Origin: Hyposmocoma kahamanoa
Lineage: Eukaryota > Arthropoda > Insecta > Lepidoptera > Cosmopterigidae
Reading direction: 5' to 3'
Assembly (NCBI RefSeq): GCF_003589595.1
Contig: NW_020653750.1
Location: 5,959,688-6,023,687, forward strand
Length of the DNA: 64,000 nt
Positions within the stretch are counted from its first letter, which is position 1, and each line of letters begins with the position of its first letter. Both the position numbers and the translations under genes were made by a program. Of the stretch, positions 35,081 to 47,107 are shown one piece after another. Under the pieces are notes generated by a model. The model worked only from the letters and a program-made list of their open reading frames with translations, searched no databases and was not told the DNA's origin.

Positions 35081-35430
35081 GGCGATATCTGGGATCACCG
35101 AAACGAGATCTACAACACTCTCTAACCAGTTTTTGAAATTTTATTTGGTTTCAGTTTTAATTGTTAAGCTAAATCAGCGTCTAATTGACTTTTTTACAAG
35201 CAAAAAAAAAAAACTTTTGATGCCAATATCTCGAAAGTTACCGAAATGCAAATGCGTTAGTTATGACGAGGGCAGAAATGCTGCTGGCTTAAGTATTAAC
35301 ATTTTCCATCAATGTTTGTTGTAAATTAGAGTCTTAAAATTCCACAACATGGCGAAGGTATATTTAATTTGTCAATATTTATTCAATTGTAATATTAAGA
35401 TAAGTCGAAAGTTGTAGAGCATGGTACCTA

Positions 35431-35649
35431 CTAAACGCTCTGTAAAGGGTAAGTCATCTTCTTTCGGATAGTGCCAACAAAGGGCGTGTCATAGGAGTCG
35501 AAATATCGTCGCACGCGCCTGTCGCCTCGACCCTGCTGGAAAACAGCGCTCTGCAACTCATCTACCAACTCCAGGCTGCTTACGCTGATAGAAACTTCGT
35601 GCGTGAAGCCGAGGAATGACGAACGCTCGGAATCAATCACGTCTGATGA
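35431..35649 (-). CDS. Terminal coding exon of an unidentified gene
   Basis: Minus strand: a strong acceptor (GGATTTTTTCCAG ending at 35650), then 72 codons starting SSDVIDSERSSFLGF and ending IRKKMTYPLQSV before TAG at 35433-35431. A reverse-strand AATAAA lies 50 bp beyond (TTTATT on plus, 35378-35383). Codon use is mixed and GC-richer than the flanks, and the peptide is charged and non-repetitive. These signs support a real 3' exon in phase 0. Upstream exons were not found. DOHH, on the same strand upstream, has its own complete stop codon, so this belongs to a different gene, possibly one that spans DOHH. I do not recognise the protein. Confidence 0.55.
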   Translation of the reverse strand, partial: SSDVIDSERSSFLGFTHEVSISVSSLELVDELQSAVFQQGRGDRRVRRYFDSYDTPFVGTIRKKMTYPLQSV

Positions 35650-35751
35650 CTGGAAAAAATCCAAAGAATACAGTAATTTACAAATAAAATTCACTGACAC
35701 TGCGCGTGTTATCTTCTATTTAATCTTTAAAAATCAAATAAATAAATATTA

Positions 35752-35955
35752 AACGCACACACTCAACATAGCCCCGCACTAGGGAAACCCTGTGTCGCGG
35801 ATGCCATGGACACACACATAGACAACCACAAATTACACCCACTCACGAGAGAAATAAATGTAGGCCATACAAACATTTCTCCCGGCCCGGGAATCGAACC
35901 TGGGACCTCTGCGTGGCAGTCCGGCATGGTAACCGTTCGGCCACGGAGGCAGTTT
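35752..35955 (-). mobile_element. tRNA-derived SINE (family S1), minus copy
   Basis: Has CCCGGGAATCGAACCTGGGA and GTAACCGTTCGGCCACGGAG, complete from head to GTGTGCGTT end. It lies about 100 bp upstream of the exon at 35431-35649, in its intron if the gene model is right. Confidence 0.88.
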
Positions 35956-35959
35956 AATA

Positions 35960-37268
35960 TGGACAGTACGGATTTTTTTTTACTTTTAACTACATCCCCT
36001 GATATTAACGTTTGATGATGTTTCTGATTTTATGGTTCATCTATATCGAATAATTTGCAACAGATACTTATCGGCTGTTTAGGTCGTTCCATGACCTTAT
36101 AAGCTAGTGTTACAACTCTAGGGAAATGCGCTGGGAAACGCACAAAAGTACCATTGTTTAGTAAAACAAATATGGTAACTCCATATAAATGCAGCAGCGC
36201 GGCTTGTATGTGTGCACGCTCGGCGCGCGTCGTGTATGGACGCACACAATCACGTAATCTCGATGTACACTCCCATTGCATACTACGGGTCGTCTCACGC
36301 CCCATTCATTGTAGAGGTAGTCTCTCGGTGTTTAAAAAATGTCATCAAATAGTAAATTGTTGTAAAACGCTTGTGAAAAGCGATGTAATTCATTAACAAT
36401 CCACTGTTATTTAAATTTTAAAAGACTCTGAAGGACCCAAACAATGTTTAACAAATTACCCGACAAAAACCGTAAAACCAGAAAAAAACAGCATCAAAAA
36501 AGAAACATATGTAATTAATAAAGGCCTATATTTTTCATTTCAATGTTTGATTACAAATGCAGAAATTAAAACGTAGAATCTGAATGTTCCAATGCCTCAT
36601 ATTTTCATTCGTAACCCTAAAGATAACATAAGTCGAAATAAAAAAGTTAAGAAATATAAATCCTATACTTACCACATAAGAAAGGAAACAAATCATGAGA
36701 ATTACACATTTCCTCTGTACCAAATACATACTTTAGTAAACTACATTATTCGCAATGAGTAATAGGCAATTGTATTCGTTTTACATAACAATATGAAACA
36801 TTGTTTATTCAACTACTAGTTTATCGTGGAAACTTTAAATCCGTTCGAACTTTTCAGATAAAACTGTCGTAAAAATTGTGAAATATCGAAATAAATACTG
36901 GTGAGCGCTGGTACTCAAAGAACATGGTCTTAAAAAAATTTATTACTTCTTTTATTTATAAAAATACTGCCATTTTGATAACAATTTTAATGTAAATGTT
37001 ACAAAACAATGTTATTTAAATGTACATATCTTACAGGCAATATTACTTACCAAATTCCATTAAAATATTTAATATACTTGCAAGTGTTTACCTAAAAAAC
37101 TATGCTATAGCAGCATAAAATATTTACCAAGTTGACAAAATGCTTTTTTCGCAACAAAATGAAAAATGCAAATTTCTTACTGTGCATACCATTGCCAATA
37201 ATATTTATATGTAATGAACATGTCTAAAGTCAATGTCTTGCAAAAGTATAGACCGAATATCGACACTA
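35960..37268. other. Intergenic or intronic DNA, no gene recognised
   Basis: A GC-richer patch at 36130-36310 carries overlapping ORFs on both strands (36030-36305 minus, 36154-36396 plus) without domains. It may be a MITE like the one at 54835-55311, but ends were not found. Confidence 0.4.
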
Positions 37269-37271
37269 CTG

Positions 37272-37555
37272 CTAGTAGCAGTAGAGCTCCACGTGAAAGA
37301 GTTCGTCCAGGGCAGTACTGCCACCTTACCTATTTCTGCCGCCAAGCAGTAATGTCAGCATTACAGCGATCCGGTTTTAAAGGGTGAGGGTGCTGGTGAA
37401 ATTACAGGCATATGGGACATGTCTCAGAGCGACATTGGCAGTGCCACTCAGATGTGTTATTTAAATCTCAGATTGGCACTGCAACTGTCATGGACAGGCG
37501 TGTCGCTTACCACGAGGCGCACGACTCATTCGAATCGTCACTTGACGTCATATAA
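37272..37555 (+). repeat. R1 repeat, nearly full length
   Basis: TAGTAGCAGTAGAGCTCCAC to GTCACTTGACGTCATATAAA, in the 3' flank of DOHH and opposite to it. It may lie at or beyond the end of the DOHH transcript. Confidence 0.88.
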
Positions 37556-37752
37556 AACAACTGTCACGTATATTTCAATATTAAACATATTCAAGCCAGC
37601 CGCCTACAATGACAACATAAAATTACAAATGTCATAAGTTGACCATGCGGACTTTCGGTTACGGCATAACACGGTGTAAAGTCACCAGGCAATTTAAAAA
37701 CAGTCACTGTCAATACATTGGTCCTTTCTCTGTTTAACTAAAGTAACTACAA

Positions 37753-40700
37753 CTAAGCTTCAATTTGTACTAATGTGTTGGCGTATTGGAATTCTGGGCT
37801 ATTCTCGTAATCAGACATGTCTAATGCGACCTCGCAACTCTCTCGTACAACGGGACGCGGATCATTTAAATACCTGTAATGCAAAAAAAAAAGTAATACA
37901 ACGTCAGAGAAATACAAATAAATCTTTTAAAAGCAGAAGTGAGAAACCGGCTGTCATTGGCACATCCACAGATAGAAAGGATGGAATTTCTACCTAGAAG
38001 ATGGCCCCCGCATCGAGGCAAACCTGGACAGCGTGATACAAGATTCATAATAGAATTATGTGGAGAAAAATAATAATAATAATGATGATGCATCGGACAA
38101 CCACGTCAATTAACTGGTCTCAAACTAAGAAATTCCCTGTACTACGATTGCAGCAACTTGAATCCCTGTACAACAACTTGAGATTGAGCAACGGAATTCA
38201 CTCTGGGGCGCTACCCAAAACACCCAAACCAAAACCAATTTAAAAAGTTTATTCCCAAATTGGTCCTACCGGAAATCGAACCCAGAACCCAGAGTGTAAA
38301 CTGTTAGACCAATGGGGTGATCAAACTGGTTGCGGCTTTTATTAAAGTTAAGTTGTTATGTACAAATAAATAAACATAAATAAATATTTAAACCACATCA
38401 AACTATTATAAAATACTGTCAAATATATTTCTATTAGACAGCCAACATTAAACACCAACAACTAAAATTGTTTTGCTGAACGTAACAATATGTAATACAT
38501 ATTAAAAAAAATTGCCAAGGACTGTGGCCAAAACATAGTAAATATGTAGAAGAACATTTGAACAAAAGTTATCAACATATTTATATTTTAGTTTTTCCTT
38601 GCCAAGCTTTCCTTTAATTGTGTAATATAATTAAACGAATATCAAAACTAAATTTTGATTTTCATATTTTAATTTTAATTTTTATATTAACATGAAATCA
38701 AATTAATGAATGAAGAAATGAAATATTCTTTATTGCACATCAAAATTACAGTGGCCTCTCAGATTAGTAAATATAAAATAAGCTAATGTACAATATGCCT
38801 GGACAGTTTTCTTTGTTGCACATCCACATATTCAAGTAAATAAATGTAAATTATTATTATACACAGGTGTAGGTGGGACCCCAAAAAAGGTGTGGTACAT
38901 ACGGCATGTAACCCAGTGTCAGCTACAAGTTGAATGTGGGATAACACTTCTACCTATCAAGCCGAAATGTACGCCATAATTGCAGGCATGAATCTAAGGA
39001 GGGCTTACGTTAATCAATACATTTACACAAACTCTGATAGTCAATTGGCTCTACATGGACTAGTCTCAGTCACTCAAACATCGAAAATTGTGGAGAACTA
39101 TACTAAACACTCTCAAGGAAACAAATAAAGTGGTCATGCATTGAATTCCAGGACACCCTGGGTAACTCAAAGGCAATAAAACAGCAGACATGCTGGCAAA
39201 GGCCTTGATTAGTCCTGCACCTTCATAGGGAGAGCAGTTTAGGGAAGCTCATTCTGCTGAACCAAAGTACACACCCGTTTAGCAGCAGACCAATGGTCTT
39301 GAGCACTCAAGTCAGGACTTGTGTTTAATCAGGATTAATGTCCACAGTGCTAACCAACATGGCTGGCTGCCCTTTGATGGGAATATGAATCTCCATATTG
39401 AGAAAGCACATGCCACAACCAGGGGACATCAATAATCCTTCAGTTTTTTAACAAGGTTGGCCTTGGCTCAATAGATATAGTATAATAGATATATAATAGA
39501 TCAATTTATGGTCACAGTGATAAAGAACTGCACAGATTCAGAATGAAGCCACCCTAATAATAATAATAATATGTACGTACATTATACTATAACTCACCTC
39601 TTCAAGACCTCAGTGCATTCATCAGTGGCAATAGAGCCTAATGCCTCAGCAGCCTCATGTCGCACCATTTCATGTTCAGAAGTATCCTCCAAGGCCTTCT
39701 TCAGGAAGGGTACACTACGTTCATCCTGCATCTGACCAAACACAAATGCAACTTCATGCCTGAAGAGTGCACTGCCTGCCTTGAACCCTGAAATGTTTTG
39801 CATAATCCTTGATAACACATATAACTGAAAACTGCAGTATTGACTATTACTCCACAGAAAGGAGTACATTTTTGTTATACCAACCAATATGACTTCATAA
39901 ATTTTGACTGAAAGTCATGAAATTTATATAATACTAAAGGTCCTTGTACAGGGTGTCCCAAAAATAACACGCCAGAGCGACACTGTGGGTAGGTGAGCTA
40001 AATACCTACCAGAAAAAAATATTCTGACCCTAGTAAAAGTCTTTTAGTTTTCGAGATATAGGCCCTTTTTTATTTTTTTGTAAAAACTACTCTTTGTTGG
40101 GTTTTATGCTATTATTGCCATGGTTAGCTCCAGATGGTTGGGATTTTTATTTTTCGAGTATTCTGAATAGTTTTTCCAGGTACAACAACTAATATTTTAC
40201 TGAGAAATATCAAAAACTATGAAAAAAGTGATTAATTTGGTATACCTCGTACCCTTGTAAAAAGTTAAACATTCACTTTGAATAGCTAGTGTGAAAAAAA
40301 ATTGTATGAAACTGAATTTATAAACGATCTTAAAAACTACTCCACTTAATGCAGAATCAGGAATTGTACAATACTATTGAAATTTTTGACAAGAACTTAG
40401 TCATTTAATTTTTTTTCGACATCAACACCCTACTAGCCGAATTGGTTTCTAAACAAAAATTGTGTTAAATTATTGAGCTTTATGACTAACTACTCTGTCG
40501 CTAGGCCCCAGGTAGTAAAAAATGAGCGAGAGGTATGACCCTTATTTGTTATCTCTCTCTTACGTCAATAATATTGTACCATTCCTGATTCTGCATTAAG
40601 TGGAGCAATTTTTAAGATCATTTGCAAATTCAGTTTCATACATTTTTTTTTTCACACTAGCTATTCAAAGTTAACATTTAACTTTTTACAAGTGTACGAG

Positions 40701-43700
40701 GTATACCAAATTAATAACTTTTTTCACATTTTATGACATTTATCAAATAAAATATTAGTTGCAGTACCTGGAAAAACTGAATAGTTTTTCCAGGTAAGGT
40801 TTTTATTTTTCTGGTAACCTGAATAGGTTACCTGAAAAATAAAAACAACTACCATCTGGAGCTAACCCTGGCAATAGTAGCAAAAAACTCAAGAAAAAGT
40901 GGAGTTATTCCAAAAAAATAAAAAAGTGCAAATATCTCGAAAACTAAAAGACTTTTACTAAGGTCAAATTATTTTTTTCTGGTAGGTATATAATTCAAAA
41001 TTCAAAATTCAAAATAATCTTTATTTCATAGGTAAGCATTATTACACTTGACATTGTCACAATAGTTAAACTCTACCGCTCATTCGTAAGGCAGATTCCC
41101 CTGAGAAGAATGAGCAAGAAACTCTAGGGGTTGCTCTTTGTAAATAACATTTACAATATTTGTTTTATTTGTAACATCAGAGATCGAGACTACCTCCATG
41201 AGCTAAACGGGTTACTACCACGGATTTTTGTCATCCAAGTACGCAGAAGTTGTATAATATAAAGTTTTACCTTTAGTATAAAGTTTTTGTTTCACTATAG
41301 TTTTAAACCTCGTGAAAGGCAAATTTTGTATATCAACCGGAATCTTGTTATAGAAGCGTATACATTGCCCCTTAAGTGATTTTTTGACTTTGTGAAGACG
41401 ACTATCAAGAAAAGCTAGTTTATTTCTATTCCTCGTATTAATGTTATGTCTGTCACTATTTTTCATAAATAAATTACTATTCCTTTTAACATAAATTACA
41501 TTTTCATAAATGTACTGTGAGGCTAGTGTAAGAATGTTAATTTCCTTAAACTTATCTCTCAAAGATACTTTGGGGCCCAGATTGTAAATTGCCCTAACTG
41601 CACGTTTCTGCAGGACAAAGATTCTATTGATATCGGCGGCATTACCCCAAAGCAAAATGCCTTATGTCATTAGACTGTGAAAGTAGCTGAAATAAACCAA
41701 TGTAGCGGTTTTGACGTCTGAAAGTTTCCTTATTTTTTTAATCGCGTACACTGCAGAGCCGAGCCATTTTGATAACTCACTTATATGGGGACCCCATTGC
41801 AATTTAGCATCTAACGTTATACCTAGAAATACAACTGTATCCACAAGATTCAATTTTTCGTTTCCAACTACAATGTTTGTAACCGTCTCTCTAACATAGG
41901 GTAATGTAAATTTCACACAATTTGTTTTTTTCTCGTTAGGAAGTAGGTTATTAACAGCAAACCAATCAACTACTTTAGATATAGCATTGTTCACATCGTC
42001 ATAGGAACATTGGTGCCTTTTAACTTTAAATAATAAGGAAGTATCATCAGCAAACAATACTATCTCATGTTTTATACCCTCCATAAGGCTAGGTAAGTCA
42101 TTAATATAAACTAAAAATAAAAATAGCTCACCTACCCATAGTGTCGCTCTGGCGTGTTATTTTTGGGACACCCTGTATACTCATGTCATTGTATCCAAGT
42201 GTTCCAAATTTAAAACAAACATATTTTGAACACTACTTTAATTTACATTGTTACTAACACTCCGATAGTCCAAAATAATTTATAATGTAGGAAATGAAAC
42301 TATTTTTTTTATCTAAATGGCACAAAAATGTTTTTTTACACAAACTAACATTGTTTCAGGTCCCATGGTCATTGTTGACTGTCAAATTATGACCTGTTAA
42401 GGGCCCGATTTAAATCAGAAAATTAGTTTCAGATCTTACTACAATAGTAAAAACCTAAGAACTTGATAAATTATTATAATTTAAAAAAAACATTCATTGA
42501 TTGTTTTTATACTAACTGTTCAACGCTTTTCACTCATTCTATTTAAAACCATATGGCCCAGGTTTTTCATTATTTTTTTCATTTCATTAACAAAGTATTG
42601 AAGTTTTTTACAAATCATTATTACACTCACCTTCACCCAAAGCAATAACACTCTCAGTAGTACCCAAATTCCGTAAACTGAACATAGCCCTGTACCTATC
42701 AAACAGTGGTATATTTTCATCCATCAGTATCTTACTCAGCTGTTGAATATCATTCTCAACACTTGGTGGTGCAGGATCTACAGAAGTATATAAACTTTTT
42801 GATAAATCTTCTTTGACGTCATTGGCTACCCAATTCAGTCTCTCTAATGCAATTTGGCAGGTCTCCGCCACTTCTATGGCTGGGTCATGTTGGTACTTTT
42901 CCAATAGCTCCCTAAGATGAGGATCACCTATAGCACCTAGGGCTTCTCCTGAAATAATATCAAAAATAAAATTAAACATGATATAAATAAAGTGCATAAA
43001 AATCACAAAGTAATGATAAGGTTCAAAAAATAGGAAAGACACGCATAAATAAGATAACAAGTCTTTAATTTGATCTAACCCACAGGGAAGACAATATTAA
43101 TTATAGAGGCTATGTAGGGGCTTGACCTTATTGTATGGTGGATAATATGTTACTGCATACTACTGTATGCAGTAACATATCAATATATCATAAGCTCATA
43201 TCATAAGCATCGTCTACAAAAGATGTAAAGGCAAAAAGATGTAAACACTCAAAGCAAATCCCAAAATGATTTCTGATTTTATTCAGCGTAACAAGTAGTT
43301 CAATTAAAACTTTATCATATTTTATTAATTATAACAGTTACACTTTCTAAGGCGACTTCAAACAATAAATCTCAACAATAGTGTATCATATACGTGCAAA
43401 CACAATCAAATATTGTCCACAATTTCAATCACACTTACCCGCCTCGTGTCGCACTATAGGATCCTGCTTTTCGTCCTGCAAGACATTCCTGAGGATCGGA
43501 ATGGCCTTTTTATCCTGCATTTGACCCAAACAATAAGCTAACTCATGCTTTAAAAGCACTGATTCATCTGTAAAACATTCGCTAATACATTGAATTGCAA
43601 TCTCACCACCCAAGTTTCGAAGTGTAAACAAAGCTCTAAACCGCTCTTTCATAGGTCTTGATGGGTCATTTAACACTTTTCCAATATTGTTCACGGCGTT

Positions 43701-43718
43701 TTCATTAACTTTTGCCAT
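37753..43718 (-). CDS. DOHH: Deoxyhypusine hydroxylase
   Basis: Hydroxylates deoxyhypusine on eIF5A, the last step of hypusine synthesis; a cytosolic HEAT-repeat di-iron enzyme. Minus-strand exons: 43718-43439, 42948-42631, 39787-39598 and 37873-37753 (280, 318, 190 and 121 nt), each bounded by GT/AG with the same coding phase on both sides. They total 909 nt, giving 302 residues, the usual length. The four His-Glu pairs that bind iron are present: H58/E59 (LLKHELAY), H91/E92 (IVRHEAGEALG), H210/E211 (LFRHEVAF) and H243/E244 ([11 protein letters not shown]). The protein has the usual two four-repeat halves with a linker near 133-160. It starts MAKVNENAV at the first ATG of the frame's HEAT unit. 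The in-frame upstream codons in the same ORF look like 5' UTR. Intron 2 carries a foldback transposon. No canonical AATAAA was seen within 200 bp after the stop; a weak AATATA-type variant is possible. Drosophila calls this gene nero. Confidence 0.96.
38085..38335 (-). mobile_element. SINE-like repeat (family C) in DOHH intron 3
   Basis: Shares TTAACTGGTCTCAAACTAAG, AAATTCCCTGTACTACGA, CAACGGAATTCACTCTGGGG and a minus-strand tRNA-like head ending GGAAATCGAACCCAGAACC with the 22.6-kb copy. Its 3' tail is the (AAT)n at 38068-38082. Confidence 0.7.
38690..38865 (-). mobile_element. LINE 3' UTR and tail fragment in DOHH intron 3
   Basis: The minus strand ends GTGCAATAAAGAATATTTCA followed by short CATT-type repeats, a common end of lepidopteran LINEs. 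No coding part remains. Confidence 0.55.
38866..39260 (+). pseudogene. Decayed RNase H domain of a retroelement in DOHH intron 3
   Basis: The frame 38934-39128 has [14 protein letters not shown] (catalytic Glu region) and [10 protein letters not shown] (catalytic Asp region). Further on, in another frame, [18 protein letters not shown] matches the C-terminal RNase H signature with stops in place of two residues. It opposes DOHH and is broken. Confidence 0.75.
39270..39597. other. Intron 3 of DOHH, remaining part
   Basis: Donor GTGAGT at 39597-39592 (minus). (AAT)n lies at 39556-39570. Possible further LINE scraps, nothing firm. Confidence 0.5.
39949..42175. mobile_element. Foldback transposon with ~430-bp arms in DOHH intron 2
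   Basis: The left terminus CAGGGTGTCCCAAAAATAAC follows a TA (39947-39948). The right terminus is its reverse complement ending at 42175 and followed by TA, as for Tc1/mariner-type insertions. Inverted similarity continues for more than 400 bp (left to about 40385, right from about 40560) through ACTAAAAGACTTTTACTA-type, AGCTCCAGATGG and TGCAGAATCAGGAAT segments, leaving a spacer of under 200 bp. No transposase ORF was seen. The right arm is split by a LINE at 40993-42118. Confidence 0.82.
40993..42118 (-). pseudogene. 5'-truncated Jockey-type LINE inside the foldback element
   Basis: The minus-strand frame begins at the RT core ([12 protein letters not shown], then [10 protein letters not shown], the catalytic FADD box near 42045), and continues through [41 protein letters not shown] and a C-terminus ending DDKNPW near 41215. 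One in-frame TAA at about 41667 replaces a Tyr codon that the 8-kb copy keeps; otherwise the frame is open for about 290 codons, so this is the youngest LINE here. The tail is three TTCAAAA-type units at 40995-41015. It has lost everything upstream of the RT palm. Confidence 0.9.
42280..42460. repeat. Diverged P1 palindromic MITE in DOHH intron 2
   Basis: Has AGGAAATGAAACTATTTTTT, CAGGTCCCATGGTCATTGTT, GGGCCCGATTTAAATCAG and the GTAAAAACCTAAGAACT end. Confidence 0.65.
43145..43180. other. Perfect 16-bp hairpin in DOHH intron 1
   Basis: ATATGTTACTGCATAC and its exact reverse complement, separated by TACT. Either a MITE scar or chance. Confidence 0.8.
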
Positions 43719-44170
43719 TTGGAGAAATTTAAAATGTATGAATAACGTGTTTACGAAAAGAAGGAAACTAGCCACACGCACACCATACCACAGCAAATGT
43801 GTTTGTTGACTTGTCATTTGTCAATGTCAAGCTGACAGCTTATGTCAATGTGTTTTAGTTTGGATACACAGTTAATTCTTTTCACATAACGCATTACAAG
43901 AACAGAAACGTACAATTTTATTTAATATCCTTTACAACTTCAGAAAGCATTTATTTGAGTATCTTGGAAATATTCCATAAAGTAGTACATACCAGATAAG
44001 TAATAGGGTTTTCATGTCATACGTTATTCAATGTAATCATCACCCATAAGGTGATACAGTTATACAGTGATACATTTACTTAAAGGTAAGGTAGGTAGGT
44101 AGGTATTGTCTAAAATGTGCCTCAATATACATATTTACAGCAAAAACATTATGATTATTTATTGAGTTTA
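43719..44170 (-). promoter_or_regulatory. Upstream region of DOHH
   Basis: Presumed promoter and 5' UTR by position only. No clear TATA box or initiator stands out at a convincing distance. A GTAGGTAGGTAGGTA repeat lies at 44091-44105. Confidence 0.3.
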
Positions 44171-44177
44171 TGCGAGT

Positions 44178-44370
44178 TCTTAGGTTTTCGCGACTGTTAC
44201 ACATAGGAAATGAAACTATTTTTCCGGATTTTAATCACGTGTATTTGTTTTTTCAAATAAACCATGGTCAACCGTGACCATGGGACCTGTAAAGGGCCCG
44301 AAACGTCGGTTTGTTTGAAAAAACAAATATACGTGATTAAAATCCGGAAAATAGTTTCATTTCCTATAAG
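44178..44370. mobile_element. Palindromic MITE P1, complete copy
   Basis: The arms run GTTCTTAGGTTTTCGCGACT, GGAAATGAAACTATTTTTCC, GGATTTTAATCACGTGTATT and back as the reverse complement. The centre is CCATGGTCAACCGTGACCATGG followed by GGACCTGTAAAGGGCCCGAA. A partial copy (GACGTGTTGGTTTGTTTGAA) follows at 44383-44460. Confidence 0.85.
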
Positions 44371-44469
44371 TTAATACGAGCATATACGTATTAGCACAAA
44401 TAAGTCAACTATGACCATGGGACGTGTTGGTTTGTTTGAAAACACAAATACCTATACACAATTATTTTA

Positions 44470-44745
44470 GCAGCAATAGAGCTCCTTGTGAAATAGTTCG
44501 TCCAGGGTAGTGCTACCACCTTACGTATTTCTACCGCCAAGCAGTAATGTCAGCATTACTGTATTCCGATTTTGAAGGGTAAGGGTGCAGGTGAAATTAC
44601 GGCACATGGGACTTGTTAACTTATGTCTCAGGGTGACAATTTGCAATTTAAAGCTCTGAGTAGCATTGTAACTGTTATGGACAGGAGTGTAGCTTACCAT
44701 CACGCGCGCTACTTGTTCCTCCCGTCACTTGATGTAATAAAAAAA
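44470..44745 (+). repeat. R1 repeat with internal deletion
   Basis: Complete ends; about 25 bp are missing between GGGTGACA and TTTGCAATTTAAAGC. Confidence 0.88.
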
Positions 44746-45295
44746 ATGTAGAACCAAAAAAATCTATAACTTCCGATGTGGTAGCAATCGTAAAAACCTA
44801 AGAACTGGATGTAATATTGTGTGTGTGTGTGTGTGTTATGTATTCATTGTTATTTAGAATAGATTTAATTGTCTTTTTATGCAATTAGCTGATGATTTTA
44901 CGAGTTATCACCTACTACAATCGGCAATTAAGTAGCTAAAGCCACAAACGGAGATTTTTTGTAACGTGTTCTTAGAATCATACTGCTTATGACGATACGT
45001 GTGAAGACATGTGAGAGAGAATCACAATAGATTGATACGGTCCCAAATGGGTACATCCCGTGGGCCGCTTAAATAAACTATCAAAATTATTTCAGGATAA
45101 TTGTACATATGGTTATTTCATACCGCTAAATTTGCTATATATAAAAATGACAGCTAAACAGACACTGGCACGCAAAACTGCTACTCGGTTGAAAACCAAA
45201 ATCTTCTGTCCCAAACTCGAAAAAAGAAACATAAAAGTTTCACGGGGACTTGGTTTTTTACTTAGTTAAAAAGTTTAAAAAACGGAAGTGTCAGT
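44746..45295. other. Intergenic DNA with (GT)n
   Basis: A GT run at 44819-44837. The plus ORF 45060-45269 is Lys-rich, unassigned. Confidence 0.45.
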
Positions 45296-45299
45296 TATT

Positions 45300-46570
45300 C
45301 CTTTACTTCATCAACATCATCATCAACGTATGATATGCTCCACTGCTGAACACTTGTCTCCTCAGAGCAGACGCTTTACACCTTAAGGTAGTCTGATAAG
45401 CTTGATAATGATTCTTAACTCTGTGAGTGCCGTCGCAGGGATCAGAACTCTCATTTCGTGACTATAATAGTTAATTCGTTCATTTTTAACTATTTCTTTC
45501 AACTTGAGTAAAGCAAGAGAGATTTATCAGTGCAACATAGCGATCGGTAGTCTCTGCCTACCCCCACAAAAATTTATTACATAACTCCTCTTTTCTCTCT
45601 CTTTTCTCTCTCTTTTCTCCATTCTTCGGTTAAATTAGTAAAGTTATATTATTTACATTTACGTTGAGTTTTTCGAAGACGTATGAAGTTCACAAGACCA
45701 TATTTTATCGACTGAGGAGAGCTTCACAAGGGACTTCTCATTCAATGTTGAGATAGGCAATATTAACAATCTTCACAGAACAGATTCAAACATTATCGAT
45801 ACGTATTGAGATTGATCAAAAGCAAAGGACGTTTTTGAAACTTTTACACAAATAGACAGTATTAAGGAGTTTGTGGAAAGATTAAGTATTGAGATTCCAA
45901 ACGCGTGACTATATGTTCTTACATGTATGTATGTATTTGTTCCAAGTCAAACTATGCAACCAAAATTCTATTTATATATGTTTATATTTTCACATACTAT
46001 TTCTCTTCCTCTTCTTCCACTCTTGGCGATCTTATACCCGACTAATAAAGTCCCGACCTCCGTGTCGTCAGATGTCGTCCAACCAGCGCTGCGGTGGTTT
46101 CTTTCAGTGCATTTTATTTAATAATAATAACATATACCTAAATGTATTTTTAGAAGATTAGTACGAATATAATTACATTTTAATTTCAAATGCCACTAAT
46201 ATTATTCATTTATTATTAATGATACAAGGAGTATTTTACAATAATTAAATGCAACATAAGCATAGCTCGATTATTGCGAAAATGAGATTCTTACCAATTC
46301 ATTTTTCTAAGATCTATCGAGTTCCCAGATTTTCGCGATTGTTGATTTAAATCACGTATATTTGTTTTTTTTTCAAACAGACCTGTATTCTTAGAAATTT
46401 TAATTAAGTTAATTGTGCTCGTTGAGATAACGATGTTTGTACCCTAATTAGTTCGAAATATTTAATGCACTGAATTGGGATCATGAACGTCACGTCTACC
46501 AAGTGTGTAGTTTAACAAAGAATTTCAGCATAATTATTAATACAACTACCGAACACTCAGAAAAAATTCC
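45300..46570. other. Repeat remnants and pyrimidine tract
   Basis: 45330-45450 resembles family F or a LINE tail (CCACTGCTGAACACTTGTCT). A CTCTTTTCTCT tandem tract is at 45590-45620. A P1 fragment lies at 46318-46386 (GAGTTCCCAGATTTTCGCGA). No gene. Confidence 0.45.
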
Positions 46571-46574
46571 TCCG

Positions 46575-46705
46575 ATGCGGCCGTATCCGAACCGACGTCT
46601 TCTAGCATACCGTGTCAGACGCTATACCTATACTATGGTATACTATGCTAGAAGACGTCGATTCGAATCCGGCCGGATCGAAGGAATTTATTCTGAGCGT
46701 TCGAT
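46575..46705. mobile_element. Head-to-head pair of partial family B SINEs
   Basis: CGACGTCTTCTAGCATA (46593-46609) and its reverse complement (46644-46660) are the inner parts of two oppositely oriented SINE heads; each carries a B-box-like GGTTCG or GATTCGAATCC motif. Confidence 0.7.
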
Positions 46706-46709
46706 CTTT

Positions 46710-47100
46710 GTATTAATAATTATAACAAACTAGTGGAGTAATTTCACATAAAACAATTGAATATCAATTCAATACAAATTTAAAATTTCAGCATATTTTA
46801 CATGGCCGTAGACGTTCCATTAGCCTCGCTCATGGGTTCGCATAAGGGTAATGTGTCTCCTACCTTTACCTTTACCTGTCTGTACCTTAATATTATACGA
46901 TGCAATGCCTCTCAAGAAAAACACTTTACCTAATTTATTTATTTATTTTATTTTTGAGGGTACAAACATCTTGTATCACAATGTAATAGAAAGTATATTA
47001 AATAATTATAAGCAAAAGCAGTTCCCTTCTTATAAAAATACTATACCAAAATACAGCATTAACGACACTAAACAACTAAATGACATGGTACACACACACA
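46710..47100. other. Intergenic DNA, nothing recognised
   Basis: The plus ORF 46851-47171 is Leu/Asn/Lys-rich, unassigned. Confidence 0.4.
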
Positions 47101-47107
47101 TGACACA

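Noticed and set aside
37866..38093. Minus ORF overlapping DOHH exon 4 start
   Set aside because: His/Tyr/Phe-rich reading of intron and an AAT microsatellite; the DOHH frame ends at 37753 and begins at the acceptor at 37874.
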